NCBI GenBank assembly: GCA_947507875.1
Contig: CANNQP010000019.1
Coordinates: 1 to 64,000, forward strand
DNA: 64,000 nucleotides
Direction of reading: 5' to 3'
Source of the DNA: Verrucomicrobiaceae bacterium
Lineage (GTDB): Bacteria; Verrucomicrobiota; Verrucomicrobiia; Verrucomicrobiales; Verrucomicrobiaceae
Shown here: positions 39,577 to 46,039 of the stretch, piece by piece
Layout: every line of letters begins with the position of its first letter
How positions within the stretch are numbered: position 1 is the stretch's first letter
Program-made: the position numbers and the translations under genes
Notes under the pieces: model-generated
The model's input: only the letters and a program-made list of their open reading frames with translations
The model's database searches: none
What the model was told of the DNA's origin: nothing

Positions 39577-39612
39577 TCCCGGATGATCAGCATGGTCGTC
39601 CGGGATTTTTTT
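39577..39612 (+). terminator. Rho-independent terminator
   Basis: A 7-bp GC-rich stem (TCCCGGA with TCCGGGA) around a 15-nt loop is followed at once by seven Ts, 32 bp after the stop of the cytochrome-FGE-like gene. Confidence 0.85.
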
Positions 39613-39705
39613 GGCTCATGCGATTTCCATCAGGGGAGATTTATTGACGGCCAAGAAGACTTGATGGGCTATGCCGAAAGGGGGGTATCCGGAAAGTGGG
39701 CCGAT

Positions 39706-41229
39706 CTAGTTCTGCTTGAGGTAATCGGGAATCTCAAGCTCTCCGCTTTTCACCGGGGCGGTATCCCCGCGCCAGACAAAGCCCACTTTTTCAAAGCTAG
39801 CGCGGTTCGCCTTCAGGTAGTCGAGCAAGCGATAGCCCAGCGCGCGGTGAGGAGAATCTTTCCTGACTGCGAACGGCTGGATGGCCTTGGCCTTGTCCGC
39901 TGGCAGTGAGATGGCGTCGAAATGCTCGGGTTGGCTTTGCAAATTCGTCCGATACACCACGGCGGCGTCCAGCGAGCCGGTGCGCAGTTGGTTCACCAAA
40001 AAATCCCCGGTCGGCACCTGGCTGGAGGCATTTTTCATCACGCTATCCAGCAGGTTCATGCTGCGCAGGATGCCCGCGCTCATGAAGCCCAGGGTGGACT
40101 GCTCCGCATTGCACAAACCCACGCGCAGGCCGGGTCGGGCTAGGTCAGCCAAGGTCTGGATGCTCTTCGGATTGCCCTTGGGGACGGCGATCACAATCTC
40201 GGCTTCGGTCAAGAGCACAGCCTCTGGGAAGTGCTGCGCCACGGGTGGAACAAAGCAGACATCGCAGGCATAATAGACATCGGGGAACTTTGGGTTCGTG
40301 CTGTCCTTCATGGTCTTCATGGCCGCGCAGAGGATGCCGCAGCCATTGAACACGGTGGTCACGTCGATGCCCTCCCGGGTGGCAAAGGCCTGCACCAGCT
40401 CCTGAATGGCAGGCCGGTTCACGCCGCCGCTGTAGAGGATCAGTTCCGGCTTCTCAGCCCAGGCATCACCTGCTACCGTCTGAAAGCCCTGCTGGCGAAA
40501 AATCGCCCCGCCTTTTTCCGGTGCGCTCAGGTAGCGCGCGAATTTCAGCGCCTCGGCAGAGGAGCGCGCGCTGCTCAGCACGCAGGCGCTGGCTTCCTCC
40601 GCATGGGTCGAGAGCTCCGGCACCTGCAGCACCTCTAGCCCGAACTGCGGAGCGGTGCTGTCCCAGATCAGGGCCGCATCGCAGGCTCCCAGCTTCACAT
40701 CCGCCGCGATCTCGGTTACGGTCGGTTTCATCACCGCCGCTTGCCGGGCCAGCGACTCCCAGCGTGCGCCCAGCAGTCGCTTGGCCACTTTGCCGATGCT
40801 GGCCGCCTCTGGATTTGGCAGAGCCAGCTTCACGTCTGCCCTTGCCACGTCGGCCAGGGAGCGAATGCCCTTCGGATTGCCTGCTGCCACCGCGATCACC
40901 GGATGCTGCACCGCCACGGGCAGCACCTCACGAATGACCTCCAGCTTGCGCGCATCGGCCAGCGATCCCGCATCCGCAGCCAGGAACACATCCCCGACCT
41001 TCGCGATGCGCAGTTGGCTCAGCAGCGTGCCCGTGCCGCCGAACTGCAGCTCCACACGCGTGCCCGTGTCTTTTTCAAAAGCCAACGCGATGGCCTCGAC
41101 CGGCTTTTTCAGACCTGCAGCGCAGAACACCTGGAGTACGGACCTTTGCCCCTGGAGAGCGGGTTTCCAGGCATAAAAACCAAGCCCCGCCGCAGCCGCG
41201 AGGAAGAGAAAAGCAAGAAAAGGGCGCAT
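39706..41229 (-). CDS. Tandem ModA-like substrate-binding protein, Cys-rich second half
   Basis: A 507-aa protein with an N-terminal membrane anchor or signal (LAFLFLAAAAGLGFYAW) followed by two type-II periplasmic binding domains in tandem. Domain 1 (about 30-255) has ModA features: FCAAGLKKPVEAIALAFE, FGGTGTLLSQL, GDVFLAADAGSL. Domain 2 (about 262-495) is related (LYSGGVNRPAIQELVQAFA) but has several cysteines: CGILC near 296, CDVC near 323, and LCNAEQS near 371. ModA binds molybdate or tungstate. Double domains with these cysteines suggest a different or additional ligand. No permease or ATPase gene is adjacent; the CxC partner gene lies 7 bp upstream. Confidence 0.8.
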   Translation of the reverse strand: MRPFLAFLFLAAAAGLGFYAWKPALQGQRSVLQVFCAAGLKKPVEAIALAFEKDTGTRVELQFGGTGTLLSQLRIAKVGDVFLAADAGSLADARKLEVIREVLPVAVQHPVIAVAAGNPKGIRSLADVARADVKLALPNPEAASIGKVAKRLLGARWESLARQAAVMKPTVTEIAADVKLGACDAALIWDSTAPQFGLEVLQVPELSTHAEEASACVLSSARSSAEALKFARYLSAPEKGGAIFRQQGFQTVAGDAWAEKPELILYSGGVNRPAIQELVQAFATREGIDVTTVFNGCGILCAAMKTMKDSTNPKFPDVYYACDVCFVPPVAQHFPEAVLLTEAEIVIAVPKGNPKSIQTLADLARPGLRVGLCNAEQSTLGFMSAGILRSMNLLDSVMKNASSQVPTGDFLVNQLRTGSLDAAVVYRTNLQSQPEHFDAISLPADKAKAIQPFAVRKDSPHRALGYRLLDYLKANRASFEKVGFVWRGDTAPVKSGELEIPDYLKQN

Positions 41230-41236
41230 GGGGGAA

Positions 41237-42253
41237 TCAGGTTTTGTTTTTCCGCAGCATCAGCATGACGCTCACCAACAAAAGTCCAGCAGAAGCAAGT
41301 AGGATCAAGGACTGCGGCACGCCGGTCGGGTCCTCGGTGCCTGGGTTCGACGTTACCGCCGCGCCGGCGGGTGTCGTGCGCACCACCTCCACTGAATCTA
41401 CTTCGGCGGGCGGGGCAGGGGATGGTGGCGTTGCCTGCTTGGCCTGGGCTTCCTTCAGCACTTTTTCCCAGTTCACATTCAGCAGTAAATCCCAGCCTGG
41501 GTTTTGGTTTTTCACTCGGCAAGAGCAGCGCCCCACGAGGTACAGGCAGGCATCCTCCAGCGCCGGGTCATCCAGCTTCGCCAGCGGCCATGAGCCCAGC
41601 ACACGCCCCCGCCCAAACACCGCTACGGCAAAGCCACTCGTCACCTCTGTCTCTGGCCCGGCTAACATGCGGATCAGTACCTGTTCGGCGGGGTCGCTCG
41701 CCTTCAGCCTCAGCGTGCCAAACTCCAGCTTCAGGCGCGGTCCAGGCCCTAGCTGACTGTCGGGGTCGTTCGGGTCCTGGATCGGCAGCGCGGCCACCTG
41801 CTGGAGAAATTTCAGCCGCTGCTCGATGCGCTCCATCTGCGCCTGATCCTCCGGAGTCCCCGAGTCCACCAGCACCCAGACCACGCTCTGGCCGGACAAA
41901 AGACGATCCAGCAGCAGCGTCCGTGCCGGTGAACCCAGCACTTGGCTCAGAGACGCAGAATCCAAATTTCCTGACCACACCACCTGCTCTCCCGTTTTTG
42001 AATCGCGCAGCTCCGCCTGCTGTGGCGATGCCTCCGTCACGGTCTTCAGGTCCAGATTCGCCTGGCCATTCGCGCGCAACGGACGCAGCAACTCCCGCAC
42101 TTCTGGTTTTTGCGCCATCGCCTCAGGCACCCGCAGCGTCAGCCGATCCGGTTCCCAGCGATCCAATGCGTAGCGAAAGACCGGAATCGTGCACGCGCAG
42201 GTCTGCGCATGAGCGAGTGTGGACAAAAAGCAGAGAAACCAAGCGCGAAACAT
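41237..42253 (-). CDS. Exported CxC-motif protein with C-terminal membrane anchor
   Basis: A 338-aa protein I cannot place in a named family. A signal peptide ends at AHA-QTCACT, putting a Cys-x-Cys pair (19 and 21) at the mature N-terminus, followed by IPVFRYALDRWEPD. A second CxC (RCSCR) lies near residue 241, preceded by DDPALEDACLYLVG. A Pro/Ala-rich linker leads to a single C-terminal helix (SLILLASAGLLLVSVMLML) ending in RKNKT, so the bulk is periplasmic and anchored. The tandem ModA-like gene follows after 7 bp, so they are probably one operon. The start at 42253 begins the signal peptide. Confidence 0.7.
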   Translation of the reverse strand: MFRAWFLCFLSTLAHAQTCACTIPVFRYALDRWEPDRLTLRVPEAMAQKPEVRELLRPLRANGQANLDLKTVTEASPQQAELRDSKTGEQVVWSGNLDSASLSQVLGSPARTLLLDRLLSGQSVVWVLVDSGTPEDQAQMERIEQRLKFLQQVAALPIQDPNDPDSQLGPGPRLKLEFGTLRLKASDPAEQVLIRMLAGPETEVTSGFAVAVFGRGRVLGSWPLAKLDDPALEDACLYLVGRCSCRVKNQNPGWDLLLNVNWEKVLKEAQAKQATPPSPAPPAEVDSVEVVRTTPAGAAVTSNPGTEDPTGVPQSLILLASAGLLLVSVMLMLRKNKT

Positions 42254-42405
42254 CCGCCACAGAACGCCCGCCAACCGCTGAGCTATCCTGCAAAGCCAAC
42301 AATCGCCGCCAAGGCCGATGAGAAAATCATTTCAAACTCATATCCCTGTTTGACAAAGGAAAGGCTTCGTCTAGCTATCTCTCCCGCTCGCCACACGGCA
42401 GCAAC

Positions 42406-42479
42406 GCACCCGTAGCTCAACGGATTAGAGCATCTGACTACGGATCAGAAGGTTTCAGGTTCGAATCCTGACGGGTGCG
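42406..42479 (+). tRNA. tRNA-Arg (ACG)
   Basis: A 74-nt cloverleaf: acceptor GCACCCG/CGGGTGC, D-stem GCTC/GAGC, anticodon stem TCTGA/TCAGA with loop CTACGGA (anticodon ACG, wobble A probably deaminated to inosine), T-stem TCAGG/CCTGA with loop TTCGAAT, discriminator G. The CCA is encoded at 42480-42482, unlike the CAU tRNA at 24530. The palindrome-rich accessory segment starts just downstream. Confidence 0.96.
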
Positions 42480-42746
42480 CCACTCATTCAGCAAGAAGTT
42501 TGAGTCGCTGACCTTCACAGGTTTTTCTCCTGCCTGCTTTACTTTATGCGGTGGTTGCTCGCGGCCCTTCCAGGGATGCGCTGCGGGAAGGCTTTGGAAT
42601 GCGCGGCAGTCCGGTCGTGGCACCCTCAACTAGCCCTGTTTGTCTCCGGCCCCGTGAGTCGTCTCCAGCAGCTCAATGGGGAAGTCCTGCGGCAAGTGGG
42701 GATGCTCCGATGCCCCGATGGCAGATTCTGCTCGCTTGTTTGTTGA

Positions 42747-42836
42747 GCGCCAAAGGCGCGAACCATCCCAGCCTGGGCCAACGGCCCAGGAATCGAGGCC
42801 AACCACGAACATCCCCAGGCCGAGGGCTGAAAGCCC
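42747..42836 (+). repeat. REP-like unit copy 1 (modules A and B, forward)
   Basis: Module A starts with the palindrome GCGCCAAAGGCGC (42747-42759) and continues to CCTGGGCCAACGGCCCAGG (ending 42790). Module B is the palindrome GGGCTGAAAGCCC (42824-42836). An inverted copy lies at 42906-42992, so the two could fold into one large cruciform. Confidence 0.85.
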
Positions 42837-42905
42837 GAGTTATGCACGCCACCCTTCTTTTCCCCACGCCCGGATCGCGAACCCGACGCGGTGCGTGCAT
42901 GGAAC

Positions 42906-42992
42906 GGGCTTTCAGCCCTTCCCCGGATCTCGGGGTCTTTCCCGGTTCCCTGGGCCGCTGGCCCAGGCTGGGATGGTTCGCGCCTTTGGCGC
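42906..42992 (-). repeat. REP-like unit copy 2 (modules B and A, inverted)
   Basis: Module B (GGGCTTTCAGCCC, 42906-42918) followed by the reverse complement of module A (42946-42992), nearly identical to copy 1 over the 46-47 bp core. It faces copy 1 across about 70 bp of spacer. Open frames read through these repeats are not genes. Confidence 0.85.
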
Positions 42993-43099
42993 TGGAAGCA
43001 GATTGGGAAAGCACCATGGCCGGATGGAATGCCGCCTTGGACGCTGGAAAGAGAGATGAGTCCAAAGCATCAGAGGGCGATGATGAGGCGGCATCTTGA

Positions 43100-43145
43100 G
43101 CGCCAAAGGCGCGCTCCATCCCAGCCTGGGCCAACGGCCCAGGAA
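43100..43145 (+). repeat. REP-like module A copy 3, downstream side of TnpA
   Basis: A full module A (GCGCCAAAGGCGC to CGGCCCAGGAA), forward, without module B. It lies 33 bp from the stop codon of the IS200-type transposase gene and is the inverted partner of the copy ending at 43730. Confidence 0.85.
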
Positions 43146-43177
43146 CATGGCAATACCCGTCCCATGCTCACAGCGCC

Positions 43178-43630
43178 TCAATCCCACACGTAGGCCTCGT
43201 CATAGGTCACGCCGTATTTGTTCAAGAACGCTCGATACTCCTCCTGAAACGTGCGGGTGCGGTGATGTTCCTCTTGGTTGTCGATGTAGGTGGTGACGGC
43301 CATGAGGTCGGCCGGAGCGACGGAGAAGCAGCCGTAGCCGCGTTGCCAGGCGAAGTCGCTCAAGGCGACGGATTGGGTCTTCAGCCATTTGGAGGACGAG
43401 GTCTTCAAGGTTTCGACTAAGTCCGCGATGGTCAGGGTGCGAGAGAGACGGAGGGCGAGATGCACATGATCGGCCACGCCGCCGACGCGGTAGGCCTCAC
43501 AGCCGGCGTTCCGCGCCACCTCGGCCAGGTAGGCGTGCAAATGCGGTCGCAGCGGGGCGTCGAAACGCGGGAGACGGTCATTGGTGCTGAACACGAGATG
43601 GACGATGACGAGGCTCAGGGACTGCGGCAT
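43178..43630 (-). CDS. tnpA: IS200/IS605-family Y1 transposase (TnpA)
   Basis: A 150-aa single-strand transposase. It starts SLSLVIVHLVFSTNDRLPR, has the HUH metal motif in ADHVHLAL (near residues 68-75), SSSKWLKTQ, and FAWQRGYGCFSV, with the nucleophile tyrosine in TTYIDNQEEHH (near 115). The protein is full length for the group and has no visible frameshift, so it may be active. REP-like palindromes in inverted orientation flank it on both sides, 33 bp from the stop and about 20 bp from the start. No TnpB or IscB accessory gene is present. Confidence 0.9.
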   Translation of the reverse strand: MPQSLSLVIVHLVFSTNDRLPRFDAPLRPHLHAYLAEVARNAGCEAYRVGGVADHVHLALRLSRTLTIADLVETLKTSSSKWLKTQSVALSDFAWQRGYGCFSVAPADLMAVTTYIDNQEEHHRTRTFQEEYRAFLNKYGVTYDEAYVWD

Positions 43631-43649
43631 GGCGGCCGGAGCATGGGGC

Positions 43650-43730
43650 GGGCTTTCAGCCCTTCATCTGGTTTTTGCGGCATTCCCCTGGGCCGTTGGC
43701 CCAGGCTGGGATGGCGCGCGCCTTTGGCGC
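43650..43730 (-). repeat. REP-like unit copy 4 (modules B and A, inverted)
   Basis: Module B (GGGCTTTCAGCCC, 43650-43662) followed by inverted module A (43683-43730). Same layout as the copy at 42906-42992. It sits just upstream of the transposase start. Confidence 0.85.
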
Positions 43731-43763
43731 TGGGGGACGGTGTCGCCTGCCTTGCCGAATGCC

Positions 43764-43791
43764 CGAGCCGGAGGCTCGAAAGAAATTAGCC
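43764..43791 (+). repeat. Second REP-like family, copy C1
   Basis: A 28-bp repeat containing the palindrome CGAGCCGGAGGCTCG and the tail AAAGAAATTAGCC. An inverted copy with one difference lies at 43984-44011. Confidence 0.8.
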
Positions 43792-43985
43792 TGGGGTGAA
43801 GCGAAGCGGAACCCCAGGGATGATGGATGTCGTTCGCCACGAAACGTGGCGACCCGGAGGGTCGCGAGAAGGGGCCGATGGAGCTTTGCGGCGACGAATG
43901 GAGATGCGTCCGCTTCTCGCGCCCCTCCAGGGCGCGAGGCCTGAAGGCGGTGGGGTTTCCGAGAGTCCGGTGGTTGCACCACCGG
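43792..43985. repeat. Cluster of perfect palindromes between C1 and C2
   Basis: Successive hairpins: CCTGGGGT/ACCCCAGG around 43790-43819, CGCCACG/CGTGGCG (43835-43851), CGACCC/GGGTCG (43850-43864), CTCGCGCCC/GGGCGCGAG (43916-43938) and CCGGTGG/CCACCGG (43967-43985). No gene is present. Such density of short GC palindromes is typical of REP/BIME islands. Confidence 0.75.
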
Positions 43986-44011
43986 CTAATGTCTTTCGAG
44001 CCTCCGGCTCG
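43984..44011 (-). repeat. Second REP-like family, copy C2 (inverted)
   Basis: Reverse complement of C1 with a single mismatch. After it, further palindromic sequence with GTAGCGGA and TTCCGCTAC arms (about 44030-44090) runs up to the glyS stop codon. Confidence 0.8.
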
Positions 44012-44096
44012 GAGGTGGCATGAGCGCCGTAGCGGAGGACGTGAGTCTTCCGCCGTTCTCGGAACGCTGACGCGTTCCGCTACGAGGGAGCCTTGA

Positions 44097-45875
44097 TCAG
44101 GAAACCAACGGCAGCAGCTTCCCGAGCAGCTCGCTGATCTTCACGCGTTCCTGCTCGCCGCTGTCGCGGTGGCGGAGGGTGACGGTGTCTTGGAGTTCGG
44201 GGCCTTTTTCGCCGCAGGTTTCGAAGTCGATGGTGACGCCGAAGGGGGTGCCGACTTCGTCCTGGCGGGCGTAGCGGCGGCCGATGGAGGCGGTTTCGTC
44301 GTAGAAGCAGTTCAGGTGCTTCTTGAGCAGCGCATAGACTTCGCGGGCCTTGGCGACGAGCTCGGGCTTGTTCTTCAGCAGCGGGAAGACGCCGACTTTG
44401 ATCGGGGCGACACGCGGGTGCAGGCGCAGGACGGTGATGACTTCCTTCTTGCCCTTCTCATCGACCTTTTCGGTCTCGCTGAAGGCCTTGGCGATGACGG
44501 CGAGCGCCATGCGGTCGAGACCGGCGGAGGGTTCGATGACGTGCGGGACGTAGCTGCCTTTGAAGAGACGCTCGAACCACGCACGCACGGCGGCTTCGGG
44601 CATCGGCTCGCCTTTGACCTTGGCGGCTTCGGCGGCGAGACGTTTCTGGATGAGGGATTCCTTTTGCTCGTCGGTGAGCTTGGCGGCGGCGGTTTTGAGT
44701 TCTTCGTCGAAGATCTCCTGCGACTTGGTGCTGGCGGTCTGGTGCGCGGACAAATCGAAGTCGCCACGCGCGGCGATGCCTTCGAGCTCTTCGGTGCCGA
44801 AGGGGAATTCGCACAGGATGTCCACGCAGGCGCGGGCGTAGTGGGCGAGGTCAGCGGGCGTCTGCCAGTAGTATTCGAGCACGTCGCCGAGGCCGATGCC
44901 TTGGTAGAATTTGGTGCGCTGATCGACCCAGTAGCGGTGCCACAGCTCCCAGCCCCAATTCGGCTGCGGTTCGCTCAAATCGGCGCCTTCATGCCACTTC
45001 GCGACTTCGCCGCTGATGATTTCGACGGCTTCGTCGGGCTTGATGAAGAACTCGAGCTCCATCTGCTCGAACTCGCGGCTGCGGAAGGTGAAATTCTTCG
45101 GCGTGACCTCGTTGCGGAAGGCCTTGCCGATCTGGCCGATGCCGAAGGGCACCTTCACGCGGCTGGAGTCGAAGACGTTCTTGAACTGCGCGAAGATGGC
45201 CTGCGCGGTTTCCGGGCGCAGGTAGGTCACGTCGTCCTCGGTCGCGGTGGGGCCGAGGTAGGTCTTGAGCATGAGATTGAAGGGACGGGCCTCGCCGAGC
45301 ATGCCGCCGGTCTCCGGATGGAAATCCACGCTGCCGTTCACGGCATCGATTTTCTCCTCGCCGAGCAATTCGATCTCCTCGGGCTTGCCGGCGGATTCAC
45401 CAGCGTTTTGCGCGATGAGGGCGCGGATGCGTTTGCGGAAGCTCTCGATGTGCTCGCCATTTTTCAGCAAGGCGGAGATGGTGCGGTCCCAGCGCCAGCC
45501 GTTCGGGGCCTTGGCACCGCTGTATTTCATGACGACGCCGTCCTGCGGCTCGACGTGGTCGGCGCGGACGCGTTTGTTCGTCAGCGAGCACTCGCGCATG
45601 AGATCGGCGAAGGTATCGACGTGGCCGCTGGCCTTCCAGATGGCGGGATTCATGAGGATGCTGGCATCGAGGCCGAGCACGTCCTCACGTTCGCGGGTCA
45701 TGGTATTCCACCAGGCGGTGCGCAGGTTGCGCTTCAGCTCCGCGCCGAGCGGACCGTAGTCCCACACGCCGCCGCAGCCGCCGTAGATTTCGCTGCTTTG
45801 ATAGATGAAGCCGCGGCGCTTGCAGAGGGAGACGATTTTCTCCATTTGCGCTTGGGATGCTTTGGGGTCGGACAT
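44097..45875 (-). CDS. glyS: Glycyl-tRNA synthetase, dimeric class II
   Basis: A 592-aa alpha2-type glycyl-tRNA synthetase that charges tRNA-Gly. Signatures are IYGGCGGVWDYGPLGAELKRN at the N-terminus, YLRPETAQAIFAQFKNV, the motif-2 region FGIGQIGKAFRNEVTPKN, REFEQMELEFF, motif 3 EPSAGLDRMALAVI, and the C-terminal anticodon-binding RYARQDEVGTPFGVTID. The ATG at 45875 (MSDPKASQAQMEKIV) gives the family start; about 107 upstream codons are open but not conserved. It diverges from the DUF3604 gene, 164 bp apart. No T-box leader was seen. Confidence 0.96.
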   Translation of the reverse strand: MSDPKASQAQMEKIVSLCKRRGFIYQSSEIYGGCGGVWDYGPLGAELKRNLRTAWWNTMTREREDVLGLDASILMNPAIWKASGHVDTFADLMRECSLTNKRVRADHVEPQDGVVMKYSGAKAPNGWRWDRTISALLKNGEHIESFRKRIRALIAQNAGESAGKPEEIELLGEEKIDAVNGSVDFHPETGGMLGEARPFNLMLKTYLGPTATEDDVTYLRPETAQAIFAQFKNVFDSSRVKVPFGIGQIGKAFRNEVTPKNFTFRSREFEQMELEFFIKPDEAVEIISGEVAKWHEGADLSEPQPNWGWELWHRYWVDQRTKFYQGIGLGDVLEYYWQTPADLAHYARACVDILCEFPFGTEELEGIAARGDFDLSAHQTASTKSQEIFDEELKTAAAKLTDEQKESLIQKRLAAEAAKVKGEPMPEAAVRAWFERLFKGSYVPHVIEPSAGLDRMALAVIAKAFSETEKVDEKGKKEVITVLRLHPRVAPIKVGVFPLLKNKPELVAKAREVYALLKKHLNCFYDETASIGRRYARQDEVGTPFGVTIDFETCGEKGPELQDTVTLRHRDSGEQERVKISELLGKLLPLVS

Positions 45876-46039
45876 GGCGGATGTAGGTAGGATGAGGTTG
45901 GGCCGCATGGCTGGAGTGCCACCGGCAAGGGGGCGCGAAGGGAGCACCTGGGCCGGGGGGCGGCAAGAGCGAATGACGAGGGAAAAGGAATGATGGAGAA
46001 GATGGGAATAGATGGCGGCGGTGAGTCGTTTGGGCGGGA

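Larger units (their letters stand above)
43100..43730 (-). mobile_element. IS200-type transposase gene between inverted REP-like repeats
   Basis: A 631-bp unit with module A forward at 43100-43145, the TnpA gene on the minus strand, and module B plus inverted module A at 43650-43730. Only one open frame lies inside. IS200/IS605 elements have subterminal hairpins rather than inverted ends, and REP-associated TnpA relatives act on REP hairpins, so the repeats may be the enzyme's substrate. Exact element ends are uncertain. Confidence 0.55.

Noticed and set aside
39706..41229. Ordinary molybdate transport operon
   Set aside because: The binding protein is a tandem fusion with extra cysteines, and no modB or modC gene is adjacent.
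42551..43099. Several overlapping frames of 60-180 codons between tRNA-Arg and the transposase
   Set aside because: They read through the REP-like palindromes on both strands, giving repeated peptides such as RWPRLGWFAPLAL. These are repeat translations, not genes.
42406..44096. CRISPR array
   Set aside because: Repeats are palindromic, inverted and irregularly spaced, with no direct-repeat and spacer pattern and no cas genes.
44169..45890. 573-codon plus-strand frame opposite glyS
   Set aside because: glyS is unambiguous on the minus strand. The opposite frame lacks any motif and mirrors its codon bias.
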